A stretch of 64,000 bases of DNA from Erythrocercus mccallii (Eukaryota > Chordata > Aves > Passeriformes > Dicruridae). Of this stretch, positions 24,631 through 38,300 are shown one piece after another. Where the stretch lies: positions 1 through 64,000 of the forward strand of contig VZRG01001037.1 in the NCBI GenBank assembly GCA_013397435.1, read 5' to 3'. Every line of letters begins with the position of its first letter. Position 1 is the first letter of the stretch. The translations under genes were made by a program, and so were the position numbers. The notes beneath the pieces were generated by a model that was given only the letters and a program-made list of their open reading frames with translations, was not told the DNA's origin and made no database searches.

Positions 24631-25003
24631 AATATAATAGCTATGTTATGTTTTTCCAGCAGGACTATCAAGCTCTGCTCGCACAACTGAGGAAATTGCT
24701 GGAAAAAGCAGCTGCCTTTCAACTAAGCCAACTTGGTACACCTCTAACTACTTGAAAGACTATTTTATTTGAGTTTAAACCACACCTTTGAAAATGTTTT
24801 TAAAACAGGTAAAAAATGCTGTAATGTTTAAAGACACATCAGGATCAACAAAGTTCTACTTTCTAGAAGGCCAGGAGATTCTCCCTAGGGAAGAGAAAAG
24901 GATGGTAATAATTGGGTTATCTTCTGCTGGCCCAGACTGGAATGAAGACCACCTGCTATGAGGTGCCAGGGCTCACATACTTGTTTGAACACTGAACATC
25001 AAA

Positions 25004-25053
25004 GGCTGGACTTGATGATCTTGCAGGTCTTTTCCAACCTTACTGATTCCATG
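25004..25053 (+). mobile_element. CR1 LINE 3'-end fragment
   Basis: GGCTGGACTTGATGATCTTG then CAGGTCTTTTCCAACCTTAC and TGATTCCATG match the CR1 3' terminus (ggactcgatgatcttaaaggtcttttccaacctaa-gattctatg). Sense orientation, short and diverged. Confidence 0.75.
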
Positions 25054-25296
25054 AGCAGTGTCCAAAGCCCACCCAAAAGAACTATGGTTTTGTGTACTGG
25101 TGAGATTTTCTGCACTGGCAAAATAAGTGATCTCATGATGTAATTTCCCAGCACATCAACACTAAATATTAAGATTACACTCACCTAGAGAGTAGGCCTT
25201 AAAAAAAAATACTTAAAATTCAAAGGGGGTAAAAATATTCCTGCTATTATTTGGTAAGTCAACATAGAAAAGGTACATGATTTCCTACATGACGTT

Positions 25297-25341
25297 CAAG
25301 AGTGCCTTAGAGAAGGAGTGCCCTTAGGAAGGGCACTCTTG
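25297..25341. repeat. Two alternative perfect hairpins
   Basis: GAGTGCCCTT (25316-25325) pairs with AAGGGCACTC (25329-25338) over a 3-base AGG loop. In addition CAAGAGTGCC (25297-25306) pairs with GGCACTCTTG (25332-25341). Both use the same right arm, so only one can form at a time. The interval lies between the two convergent genes, possibly in a long 3' UTR. Function unknown. Confidence 0.7.
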
Positions 25342-26372
25342 CAAGGACTTTGGAATTCTCATCATTTAGTGTGTCTTCATCACAACGACAGATTGTTGCA
25401 GTCACAGTCTGGCAATCTGCATGGAGCTGCAGGATCAGAAGCTTACTAAAGCTTACCAAATCTCCTAAATGCGAGCTCAAGCTTCAAACCAAGCTTAAGG
25501 AAAGAAAATTTTGAACAAATAATCTCCTTGCAAATTCATCCAAACTGTAAGCATTAAACGTAGTTAGATTTTAATGTTAAAATTTATAAAAATGTTTATA
25601 AATTACATTCTGTTACTTTGAGACTTACTCTTATACTTCATAAATTAATGACACTTCTAATGGCATTGTGCCAACTGGGACAGCTTCAGTAAGAAGCCAT
25701 AGATACAGGGTGAAATGTGAGAAACACTGTAAACATCCCAGCTGAGTATAAAGGTAGTCAAAAGTCATGAGGCTCATTGTTTTTAAATCAGATGTGCATG
25801 ACAGAGTCAAAGTGGGCAGTAACAACAGTTCTGAACAACTGAGTCACATCCAAGGGAAAGAAAAAAAAACAAACCAAAAATACAAAAAGGCAATTTCCAG
25901 CACAATTGCCAATTGTCTCAGTTTGCTACATAAAAGCATAAATAGGTGATTGCAATAACTGAACCTCTGCAATGCATTCAGGAATAATGGTTTTAAAACA
26001 ACAGATGCTGGGAAGTAAAACACAACCAACAACACACACTGTCAGAAGGAATAGTTATCAGGTGGTTTGTCCTTGCTGCTATTTCTGCACTTTCAGTAAC
26101 CAAAATTAACACAAGGTAAAAAAAATTGAAGCTTCACTAAAATCATTGACAAGATTTCCACAGAATTCAACAGCATCAAGATTTGATCCTAAGAGATTGG
26201 TTAGTTACGTGGTTTCTACACAGGCGGCAGAAAACTTCACATTATGATTGGTTCAGGGAGCATTAAATTGGATTCTGAGCAGGCAACACCACCTGTCATC
26301 CACCAGCCTCAAAGCGCTCCTGGAAATCCTCTCAGAGATGGATGCAGCCAGGCCAAAAACCAGGAGTACCAT

Positions 26373-26450
26373 TCAACTGAGGCACAAAGAGGTTCCAAGA
26401 TTTGCACAGACACTCCACTGGGATTAAAGCCCAGGTGACCCGATCCCCAG
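26373..26450 (-). mobile_element. MIR-like SINE remnant
   Basis: AACTGAGGCACAAAGAGGTT, then TTGCACAGACACTCC, then GGGATTAAAGCCCAGGT parallel the antisense MIR sequence (actgaggcacagagaggttaag, then cacacagctag, then gggattcgaacccaggt). Diverged; boundaries uncertain. Confidence 0.5.
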
Positions 26451-29400
26451 GCCTGTGTTGAATCAGCCTAGAAGACTGTGTTGATTTTAACACAGATTTT
26501 TGACTCTTTTTTTGCCTGTACCCAAGCACAGAATAGATCATGAGTATTCAAGGTCCTTGTGAGTTTCTGACTCTCAAGTAGGACTTTGTTACAGTTCATG
26601 TGCTTAACAAGCTTTTGTCAGAGCAATTTTCAAACTGTTATTGCAGACTTAAATAAAACCATGATAAGCTTCCAGTGTTATTGTATAATCCAATTATGGT
26701 GTGAATAGGGAAGGTTTTTTCTCAAAACTGTACGCATAATTTTTCTGAACAGCGTCCTCTTCCTAGAGCCATTCAGCAAACCAGAGTACTGGCTCCATTA
26801 AAGAGTTTCAGGAAAGCCACTTAATTCAAGTCTTCTCAGTGAAGGTATAGATAAACATACCCTTACTGAAAAAGGGGAGTCAAAAATGTATAGGCAGTTA
26901 AATAAAATACAACATACAAAATAAGTTTTAATGCATTTTCATCCAATATACAGGCATTTGTGAGTATCAGCTACTGAGCTATAGTTCATAGCAAAACATC
27001 AAAGCATTGAGATAGTTGTGCAAATTCTTTTCTTAGTTCCTTGGCAAGCAACAAAAAGAACTGAAGAATATCTACATAATTAATTTCAAACACTTACAGA
27101 GCAGAATCCTGGAAGGTACTTTTTGTACATAAGGAACAACAGGAACCTGATTTCATTAAGTAGCACATACAAGAGAAGCCTGCACCTACAGTTAGATTAA
27201 CTCTACTGCAAGATTTATATGTATAAAACTACCTTATTCTAGTAATTAAAATGAGGCCTTTTGAGGAATCTGAGTCATCAGCCCATAATTCTAATAAGGG
27301 TGACGGCTGTGCTGTCCTTAATTGCCAAGCAAAGATATCTGATTGGTGAGCACAGGCTTCTGTAAAAGCAGGAAAAAAAATCTCACAAATGATGTTTTAG
27401 GAGAGCAATGGGATAGTAAGGGACAAATAGAATGCCACAGGATCAAACTCAAAATCTTCCCTCTGACACCTGCAATACATTAGGAGAAACCTTCTCTGCC
27501 CAGAACACCAGGCAACCCCCTGTCTTGTCCTACTACAATATACAAAGACAAAATAATCTGATATTGGTCTAGACTCATCATCCCTTCAGGGCAAAACCTC
27601 TTCTTTCCCCATCCTTGTTTCATTCTTATGTGAAATTACAAATTAATTAATAATAAAATTTGCAAAAAGCTATGACACAAGAACAGAGAATGATTTTCCA
27701 TAGTAAGGACTGGATTGATTTTCTGAGTTTTTTAATGGGCATCACCCAGGCAGAGGTAAGATTTTAATAGCAGAAAAGTAGGTCTAATGCCCAATACTTT
27801 TAGAGAACTCACTGGTGTCTCTGCTTGTTAAAAGCCCCTCCTTTGTTCACCACAAGGGAGCAAAACCTCAAAAAGTTTGAATAGATGGCATTGGTTCCCC
27901 GTGACTGATAAAACTCTGTGGTGTCATTTGACTCCACAATGATATTTTTCAATTGTGCAGCCACCAGATTTTTTTACAGAGCCCTTTTCACTCCAACTCC
28001 TTCACTGCTAGGACCTCATGAGGACAGCCAGCTGGGAACTCCAGCACTATTGTAAGGCAACTTGAATAGCAAGAGATTTGCCCAGTAATTATTACAAAAC
28101 CATTCTCACTGATTTCTTAACAGCAAAATTTACAACAAGAGCATATGACATTACTGTTTTATGTGCCATATATTATCCTACAAAAGGAACAGAGCGATGC
28201 TTAGCTTCTAAAAAATAAACTATTTTAGGCCACCAACACAATTCAGCTCACAAAATCACTTCCAACCTTTTGAAAAAAAAAATAAGGAAAAATAAGGCAG
28301 CACTACAAAGGGAATTTAACAGCCTGCCTCCAGGCTTGTGGACAGCTCTGCTCATTGATTTGCAACCAATGGTTTGGAAACTGTTTACTGAGAAAAATTC
28401 TGATTATATTTTAGGCAAGCTTTTTTTATCTGCTACCTTTTAATGTGTTAATTTACTCTACTGAAAAGCCAAAGGGCCAAATCCTCCCCTCTGATAAGGC
28501 TTCTATTGTAGGAGCATCAGTGAATGAGCACCAAAGGCATTATTCATCTGTGGAGAGATCACTGAGCAATATTGTCAAACACTTTTGAGTTGCACATCCT
28601 TGAAGAGCAGATTAAGGAATTGTAAAGAGCATGAGAAGGAACAGAACATCAGAGATGAAGAAAATTAGATAAAGGGCCAGGAAGAAACTGTTTGATGTAA
28701 ACAGAGTGACAAGTTAGATTAAGAACTCTCATTAAAGCATGCAGTATTTGCCCAAAAGCAGTTCAGGCAAGGAATTTGTTTACAACTCTGCCAAAATCAA
28801 CAGCAGCTGCAAAAAGTCATCAATATTGGGATTTTAAATAACATTAAATCTACTGTATCCAAACATTCACTAAGACTGTGTGAAGGAAATACACAGCTCG
28901 GGGCCTTTCTATTCTTTGTCACACTGAGTAAACAAGGTTATGCCCTGCTGCACATTGAATGCAGGCCCAGCTGAAGTTACTCACAGGAGTGCACCACTAA
29001 CTACTCCTTGGTTACTTCAGTGTGCACCTGTCTCTGAAAATACTTACTAGTACCAAAATTTTATTACTGATGGGGAAGAAAACACAACTTCATGAGGAAA
29101 ATGTAATTTCAGATATGACTCTATGCTAAGGCAGAACCTGGTTTCACTTTCCCAAGTTAGGAGGGCAAAATTTAGAGATGTGCTGGAAAGCTTGTGCTAT
29201 CACCTTGCATGCGAACTTTACCAGAAAATATCCAGTAAAAAATTATCCATCAGAAATTATACAGATTCAAAATTAATCTTTGAAACTCCTTCCAGAGCAG
29301 ATGGTGAAGGCCAAGTGAATCAAACCCAGTACCTGGCTCAACAACAGTGAGGAATTAAGGTTTGGCAAAGGGCATTAGGAACAAATCCTATTCTAACTGA

Positions 29401-30491
29401 ACCAGATTTAATGAGAGTTCCTCATTCTTAGTCCCGGGTTAACATCCCCCTCTAGTGACCTCGATTTTTTGTGGGGAGCTTTGCCCTCAGCAGCTCGTTG
29501 GCTGATGGCCCTGTACGGTTCTGTTAAGATGATGGGAATTGGAGTCATCACTTTCCTCCTGGCATGGTTACAGGTTAAAAAAAAAATACCTGGCTGGGAA
29601 GAACATGCAGTGAGAGTGAAGTTACACAATGTGCTGGCAGCAAAATTGTCCCAAGAAGCTGAACTTGCAGCCTTTCCCTAGCCCCTCATTCTCACCCTTG
29701 TGCAGGAGTTCACTGCACAGGAGTTTCCTTTCATGCCAGTTCCCCGGGGGGGTCATGGTGTGAGTCAGACCATTGTTATGATCTGGGTTAAAAATAACCC
29801 TTCCTAAACCAACTCCACCACTAGGCCAGCAGATTGTGTATTTGCACCACGAGACACTGGGTTCCTCTGACACAGTGTCGTGCACAGACTGCGGCAGAAA
29901 ACTGTGTCAGGTGCCACTTTCTCAGGCTCTAAATAAGTGTGTGACTGGCAAGGCACAGAATTCAAGCCGTGCAGATTCAGCCATTCCCAGGCTGCAGAGT
30001 TCTCACCTACATACCAGCACTGGGAATTCCTGACTGGTATTGCAGTAGTCCAAACAGAAAATTCTGGTGGCCACTGGAGCTAGGTTTTAAAGGCTGACAT
30101 GAGGTAAGCAAAGGCCTAAGGGCCTTCTCTGTTAACTCCAAAGTGGGATGACAGATGGGGATGTGAAACTGTGGGAAACCACCAGCTACAGAGGAAAACA
30201 AAGCACCCATGTGCAAAGCCAAAGCATCATCCTGCAGCTCATGACTCAGCACTTCGATCACTCATGGAGGGAACTGATGCTCATTTCTCTCAAACAAAAG
30301 GTGTCTTTCCATTTTACACCATTGCACGGAAAGGCTCCGTGCAAAGAAGACGAGGGGAAAAAAAGGACAGAGCTTCCTGTTAATTAAAGATAATATTTGA
30401 CATGCTGAGTCTATCAACAAAACACTGTTTAAAGCCAGCAGACTTTCTTCCCATGGATTGTTAAAAAGATTAGAAAAAATGCTGGCAATTA

Positions 30492-30497
30492 TTTATT
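30492..30497 (-). terminator. TUB: Candidate polyadenylation signal for TUB
   Basis: TTTATT on the + strand, i.e. AATAAA in the TUB sense. It is the nearest canonical hexamer that I could find downstream of the stop codon. No transcript evidence is available here. Confidence 0.3.
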
Positions 30498-32255
30498 TTC
30501 ATCTCTTATCTGAAATTCCTTTGTCTGTATACTGGGAAGGAGAACTAAAGGCAAAGGTGAAGAGAGCGTATTTCTTTTGTTAGTTGAAATCATGCAGTCC
30601 AAATGGCATGACCTGAAGGAGAGCTCTATGGCCTGTCCCCTACAATCAAAAAGGGCCTGTCAACTATGAGACAATCAGATTTTATCTCATTTTTACATTG
30701 CATAATCTCTGGTTGTACAGTGCAAGAGTTTATAAAGAATAAAAAGGAGGGCCTGAATACAGACAGTATAAAACACAGTTACTACTTCATTCACGTTTCC
30801 ACACTCTTCTGGTGAACATATAAATTCTATTACTCTGTGTGCCATTCTGGACAACATTGCACAGAACAGTGGCAGCAAGACCATTATTTTTAAAGATGTT
30901 TTACAACGTGCTTTCGAGTTGCAGCTCTTGGCTTCTGAAATGTTCAGGAGAGAAGATAGCAATGGTTTGTTCTTTGCTTGTGTTTTGTTTCGAAATGGTA
31001 TTTGTTTATATATTCCAGATAGATCAGAAAAAAGGAAATGCAAAATCTGCACTATTTTAAGCAATTCTGTGTCCTGCCAGCGTCTCATTTGTATGCAGCA
31101 TACACTAGATTTGCCTAGAAGGATTTAGCTCAGTAGCTGGCACGTTTACATCAGAGAACAACATACACAGCTTCAATCGATTTCAAGCATTCTTACAATG
31201 GAAAATAAATATGAAAAGTGGTTGTTGCTCGAAGTTCAAAAAATGCGATCAACAAATTGTAAAAGCTCAAAAGGCCAGACAAATTTAATAAAATATTTCC
31301 ATTTACCTTCCTCAGCTTTACACAGCCTGTTCAAAATAATAAGATTCTCTGCAGAGTGCCTTTATCCAATTGTTTATATCACTCCATACAAAATATGTGT
31401 TTGAATTACCACAGCAATATAAGGATATAAATTCCCGGCCCACAAAATGCCAAATTCAACATAAGTTATGCTTTCTTGGCTTCAAGATGTTTTCCTTTTC
31501 CCTTTCTGTACTGCAAATACATTTCCATTTGAAACAAATAAAAAGCACATAGATGTTAGAACATAATGACAGCTTAGAATTCAAGTGACTTGTGCAACAT
31601 TATTTTGTGCTTTCCACTTCTCCATTTCCTCCTACTTCAATTAAAATTCATCATGCCCTACTACATATACAATAGCAATGCATCAAGTTCAGTCCAGCAG
31701 AGGTTTTCAACCTTCAGACTCGGCTTTATACTACATGAGATCCTTGCACAACCAAAAAAAAAAGTGCATCTTTTTTCCTCATCTTTCTCTTACAGTGGAT
31801 GATGTGAAGCTCTGATTAGTTGACGCAGGAATGCAACCTTGAGGTACGATTGCAGCCTTGGAATGATTCTTAAATGTAAAAAGAAACTTTTGGAGTGCTC
31901 ACGCCCTTCCTGGATTTTAAAAAAAGACACCACTGTCATGGTGCTACTGGAGCCACGGTACAGTACTTCATGGCACACATCCATAGCATAACCAGGGACA
32001 TGAGAGACAACTCCTATTTACAAAAACTTGATGTCACTTCCAGAAAAATATGACAGGAAAAAAAAAGGAAAATACAATTTCCTGAATGTCCTGAATTTTT
32101 AGAAGATTCCTTTTACTTTCTCTTCAGCAACGGAGTGGTCCTCCACAACTGCATTTTTCCCTGACCTTTTTAGTATGGGCCATAAGCGACACCAGCAGGA
32201 ATTGGGAATCATATGGCAAACTGCGTCCTTCGAGAGGATGCTCACCCACGCCCCT
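30492..32255 (-). other. TUB: Probable TUB 3' UTR, at least the proximal part
   Basis: The TUB stop is at 32256-32258, so sequence to its left is transcribed as 3' UTR. The first canonical AATAAA I found on the minus strand is at 30497-30492, about 1.8 kb past the stop. Another lies at 20621-20616, so a much longer UTR is possible. The interval is AT-rich with no open frame of note. The real cleavage site cannot be decided from sequence alone. Confidence 0.4.
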
Positions 32256-32389
32256 TTACTCACAAGCCAGCTTGCTGTCAAAACTGGAAAGGGCAATGGA
32301 AAAGGCTTGTAGTGCACACATCGGGTAGTTGTAGTCCATGGTGAACACGTCCTCAGCCACGCGGCCAAACTGCATCACGATGTAGTCAG
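32256..32389 (-). CDS. TUB: TUB last coding exon with stop codon
   Basis: Acceptor TTTCTTGCAG, then 134 bases to TAA. With the C carried over from the previous exon it encodes exactly 44 residues, [16 protein letters not shown] to SKLACE. In the classic mouse tubby mutation a donor defect in the preceding intron replaces precisely these 44 residues; here that donor is intact. The segment forms the buried hydrophobic helix and last strands of the tubby barrel. Confidence 0.97.
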
Positions 32390-35300
32390 CTGCAAGAAAG
32401 GCCAGAAAAGGCAAAAAGCATTGCTGTCGTTTGCAGCCCTCAGTGAGTAAGTATGCATCCAACACTACCCTCTGTCCCAGAGCAACGAAATACCAACCAA
32501 ACATGCTCACTCATCAAACTTCACAGCACTTATTCATGCAAGTGGGTGTGCTGCTAGCAGAGCGAGAAGCAAGGACAGCTTGAGTGATAAAGGGTTGCAA
32601 GACTTTTAGTGTCACAAAAATGACGCGTATAAAAAACGCTTTTTGCAAGAGCAGAGAGAAGATGGCTTCTCTGTAGCATGCTGAAGCCTCTTATACAGAT
32701 CTCAATTAAACCTGCTCAGGTGACAGCTGCGAGGGCAGAATCCCTCCCAGACTGTGCGTGCAGGGCTGCTCCTGCCCCTCACAGGCAGAGAGCTCTACTT
32801 ACGATCGTTGTCATGGATAATCTGGAAGTTCTTCACCGAGGCCTGTGTGACTCGACCATGGAAATTCAGAACATAGGACTGGGTGTCATCATTCCAGACT
32901 GGTGTTTTGTTGTGCAGCTCAATGACACTCTCGGTATTTTTGTTCTGCCACCTCGCAAGAAGTGTCTCATGTTCCTGCACACACCACAGGTACACACCTC
33001 AGTTTAACACGCTCATGTGACAAAAAATACATTAACAGGGAAGAAAAAATCCATCAGTCCTGGCCCAAAGACTAAAATCTTACCCTCAACCCTCAAAACC
33101 GCTTCAATGAATGAAACTGAGAACTCTGAGGATCTAAATGCAAATGTGCCTTTGAGTCCTTTCCACAGTTTGATGAATGCTAGTTGTACTTTTTGTTATC
33201 AAAATAATTTATTTGTAGTGCTTTTGTGAGTCACAGTAGTACTCACACATCCCATTGTTCTGCAATAGTTAGAATACCATTTTATTAACTTCTAGACCTT
33301 CAGAAATGCAAATAAAAATCCCCAGCTCTACCTGAAAAAGAATTCAAGTAATTTTTAGTGCTGGCTGCTGGTATGACTTACATTTCGTGGCCTGATGGAA
33401 ACTCTTTCATGATCCATATTCATTCCTGGTATGATCACGCTCATTTTACGAGGTCCTTTAAACCCCAGGACATTTGTTTCCTAAAAACATTTAGAAAAGA
33501 TTTCATCATGTTCTTTTTTTTTATAGTTAATTTCTTTGGCAGAGAGACACTGTGGCAGGGAATTTATTTGTTAGTCAACTCAAAAAACATCTTGAAACTC
33601 CCACCTTCACTGGCACTGCCAAACATTCTAGCTTTGTCTTAGAAGCTCCGACAACAGGAAAAATGGAAATAGAGAAGTTTCCAAAAACACTCCTAACACT
33701 GGCTGCCAGCAACCTTAATTTTTTTTAAAAAAATCCCTTTGTTAAAAAAGGATATGAGTTAACCAGATTGCTTGGCTACTCCTAGATCCCAAGATAAAGT
33801 AGTTGCAATTTAAAAATCATACGATGTAGTCACAGATTTTGCTGCAAGACAAAATTAAATATAAGGGACCAGCTCCATTTATTCCAGAGCCAGCACAAAA
33901 GCAAACAAAATGCAAGTCAGAGCACCCGATAGCAGTGCTGTGGTTTTCAAAGTTTGCTTAGAGATGACCATGGTTAAAAACCAAACACATTAGCATGAAG
34001 GCAAATTTTCTAGCTATGAATACAGGCAAAGTAAAGAAATCACATGGGCAGCAAAAATAAACCCACAGAAAATACAAGTTCTTCCACCAAACATGATCTG
34101 ATGCTTTCCCGACCAGCTTTTCACAAGAGTGCTCCAGCATTGCACTGTCCTCTCAAAACACAACCATTAAAATTTAAACCAGCCTAAAGCCTTATTTTCA
34201 CCTGACAACTTGTTTTCTCCCACAGAAGCAACCAGGGTCAAATATTTCAGTATGTTATCATCTGCTTTTGAACCAGAAAAAGTAAAGAGCAACATTTTCC
34301 AGTAAAACCCCATTTTAGCATTAACCCAGTAAATGAAACAGTGACACCTTCAAGTCCATCTCCTCAATGTTTTGTGACAGCTTTTTTTCAGCCACATGTA
34401 TCTTTTTCCCCATCTGCCAAACTGAAATGAAGGGCTTTGGAGATCTCAGAAAGGAATCTCAGGAAGAATCTCAGGGAGAACATTCCCATTGTTCCCAGCA
34501 ACATACCACAGGATGCCAAGAACCAGACACCCCTAGGCTCCAGTTGGTGTGGCTTTACCACTGGGACATTCAAAAGTGATGTATTCAGCTGTCTCTGCTT
34601 TTATATTTTTAATTAAAATGTCCTGATTTTATGGAACACCAAACTTATTAAAACATCTCTACTTTTGCAAGCAAAAATCCATGCATCTCAACCCACTGGA
34701 GACATCTGAAAATACCCACCTAAAATACCCGCAGCTTTGCCATCATCAGACCTTTGAAAGAACTTTGCTTTTTCCAGCAACCATCTGGAGATTTTCCACA
34801 ACTCATTAAAGATTTGCACGCATGCAAGAGAAATTCTACTGGATTATTTTACTGCATGCTCCTGAAGCAATCCAGGCATATTCATATATCTTCCTAACTC
34901 TGCACATTAATGGGAAGATTCTGCCTCTTTTCTGAATCATTTATGTCCCCTCCTTTGGCAGAGTAAAACATGTTATCAGTTCAGTTGGTTCTGCATCATG
35001 GCAAGATGAAAACTGATATGACTGCCAGCAGATTTTATAAGTAGGAGAGACTCAGCACAGCAGAGGACAAGTTCTAAGAAAAGATTCATGCTTATGCTTA
35101 TTTCCCACTAAGTACTGACAATTTTGGGCTTCTCTGCTATGCCTTACAAGCTTTTCATCTCCTCAAGCTGCAGTTATGCTATACATAATTAATTTAGATG
35201 CTGGCTGGTTGAAGACATTGTTGAAGGTAAAATTAAATAATAGTGCTGAATCACTTCCTTCCCAACAAGCAGAGAAAAAAAAAAAAAAAGCAGGACTACA

Positions 35301-38300
35301 TTCTTTGGGTTTACTCAGAAATACTGAAATTGGTACTTCTGGCACATGACAAGAGAATGGTTACTCGTTGCACATTACCACCATCACCAATTATCACATG
35401 CTGTGCTGGCAAATGCTACCCTTTTTCTAAGCTCACAGCACCAAACTGAAATTACATAAACATGGAAAATGTGAGGAAAATGAATAAAATTACCTCACCT
35501 CCTGCCTCACTCCCTGCTTCTCTTTTATTTCCCTCCTCCACTATTTTGTGTGCGGCAATTTAAGACTACAAAGGGTATTATTAGGGGAACATAAACCACA
35601 TTCTGATTTCACACCATTTTAACGCCACTGACAGTCTTGGTTTACACAGGAACACAAATGTTGTTCACTGGCAGCGCCCTATTGACTCAACCAGGACACC
35701 AATGATTTTTATCAGCTCAGGATTTAGCCCAGTATTGCTGCACTCTCTGCCTTAGCCCATCCTGTCAGTGCCACAATGAACTGGGTTGCAAGAACACAGA
35801 GCTGTCGTTAGAATCTCAGACACTTTCACATAATTATGTAAGCACGTTGCTTTAGTGTCAATAGCTGCCACGATACAAGCAGCAAGGGGAATATCCCAGC
35901 AGCTCATTCATGACTTTATTACCCCCATTCTCTTGCAGCCACTTCCCTTCCTGAGCTTGTTTCACACAGCTGCGTCTTGTCCTTAATATTTTTGTAGAAA
36001 CTACCATTCCGAGGAAGGCCCAAATCACAGAACCCACAACTTTGGAGGAGCACAATGCAAGTGACTGAGGCCAGAGTAGGAACACAGAGTGTGGTTATTG
36101 CACTGAAACTTGAGCATCACCTCAGAGTATCAGCTGAGCTCGCTGCCTGGGATCTGGCACAAACTGAACTGTGAGGTACTATGGAATCCAGCACAGAAAA
36201 TCCTGATGCTAGTGGCACAGTTGCACCACACGGCTCCTGGGTGAATTCTGCCAACGATTCTGCAATCAGCCATTAGGTGCTGCTGCAGGTTCATTAATAT
36301 GCTGGGCTGCCAACACTAGGGGAGTAAAACCGGTCAGCAGCACCCGAGGAAACTCTGACCTTGCTCTCCGTTCCTGTTGCTTGGAACACACCCGAAGGTG
36401 AGCTCCACAGAGAGAGCCCTCTCCACATCTATCCCACAGTCAGCCCCATCAGCATCACCAGTTTCTGCCTGTGTGAATTAGACCTGCTGAGATGATTAAG
36501 CAGGTCATGCTCAGTAAGTTGGGTACAGCTTGATCTCCACATGGGTACTTGCTCAGATGAGCTGAGGGACAGTGAGAGGCATAGTGATGCTTTCCAAGTA
36601 TTGCTTTTATATCTTTGGCTGCAGGGGAAATCTCAGGGCAGGAATTAAAAGACTGCCTTAGGACAAGGGTGTTTCAGCTCTGCTGTTCCTGGCACTCTCT
36701 GCTCTGGTTCTGCTGCAGCCAGGAACAATAATCTCACTTCAGGAAACCTGGCTAGTTTGAGATGAAATACAATTCCAATTTCCTTTTGTCCTCTGGCCAC
36801 AGCACACCTGCAAGCCTGCTGCCTTTCTCCATTAGTACCAAAATATCAATGGAACAAGTAATTTTCTTATACAAATGTACTGGTTTCAAACTGCTGATTA
36901 CAGACACAGAAAAGCAGCTTATCTCAGCCCCATCCTCCAAACAGTGGCCATGGTTTGGTTATTTCCAACACCCATATTCTAATTACCTCTGCTGACCACA
37001 ACAGCTTTTTATTTGGTATTCTTCATCATCCAAGTATCGTTTATTGTTGACTTAAGCAATACCTAAATTTCTCAATATATAACTTTTTTTAAAATTGGCG
37101 TTTGTTTTCTTTTTGCATTTCCAGTTTGCACCAGATTAGCTTCCTGGCTCCAGGGAATGCCATCCTATATAAATCAGTAAAATTACCTTTATTAAACATA
37201 TATGTTCTCCTAGGCTTCTACTGAAACTTCAGGCAAAGTGACTTTAAATCCTGGAGTCTCTTTTTAAATCCTGCAAGCTGAACTTTTGGAAATTCTCAGA
37301 ATTTCAAATACAGCAGGAAGGGAGGGATATGTATCTGCTCATCTGTCTGTCTCCAACCATAAACCATGTGCCTGAGTAACAACACATGTGAACACACACC
37401 ATTTATCCAGCATCCTAAGCAGCAGAAAGGGGATGTGCTGGCACCTAATACTGCCCTCCTTCAGAACTCCCAGCACTTTGCATGGAAAGGATGGGTCTCA
37501 GCTTCCTTACTCATGGAAATCTCCCAGATGCATTGCTCCAGATGCCAAGCTGACCCTTCTGGGAACGCATTCTGTGCACGCACGGGGTAAGTGGTGGACC
37601 CCAACCTGACAGATTTCTAGGCATCCTTGATTAGAGCTGGGCAGGAACTCTTCAGAAAAGTCACTCTTGGATATTTTTATCAGAAGTTGCTGATTTGTGA
37701 AACCAGACAATTTTTGTAGCAATGTACGTACCAGTTTTCACTGCAACCGTTTCTTGGGGCCAAATATTTCTGGACAGTAAGAACACTCTCACCAAAAGGT
37801 TACCCACTCATCCAACAATTGTGAAACAACAGCAACTGTTTTTCAAGTCTTGATTGTCTTCATTGTTCCTGACAAATGCTACTTAATCTCCTGTAAGAGC
37901 CCAGTTTCTCTCATTCAATCAAATTTTGGATTTTACTCGTGTTTTTTGCCTTGCAAAAAGGAGTTTTAGAGGTTTTATCCCAGTCTCAGTTGCTGCAGAC
38001 CTAGCTGTCAGCTACCAGGGGTTTGGATCAGAGGGGCCTCCTCCAAAATGCCATAACAAACGATGATAGTTTAGAGAAGTAACGCCATGTGCACAACTCT
38101 TCCCAGTTCAGGGGGTTCCCTGAGGTGGTGCCTGCAGGCTGTGGTCCCACCCTTTCCAAAGGGTTATGTAAGAGCTCCAGCACCTTCTCACCAAAGGTGA
38201 AAACCGGGCAACGCTGCTCAGTGCACAGCGTTTTTCACCTCTACTTTGCATGGAGCCTCCCGGTTTCTCTAGTGGAGATCAGCTGCCTGGTTATATCAAA

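Larger units (their letters stand above)
14969..32255. other. Intergenic interval between convergent RIC3 and TUB
   Basis: About 17 kb without a convincing protein gene. The left part must hold the RIC3 3' UTR; AATAAA occurs at 17441-17446 and 18015-18020, but neither is clearly the real signal. A GC-rich stretch (about 15900-18400) has several overlapping open frames in different frames, which is expected from composition. CR1 scraps lie at 17698 and 25004, a MIR-like piece at 26373 and a strong hairpin at 25316. The right end should be TUB 3' UTR read leftward. Confidence 0.7.
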
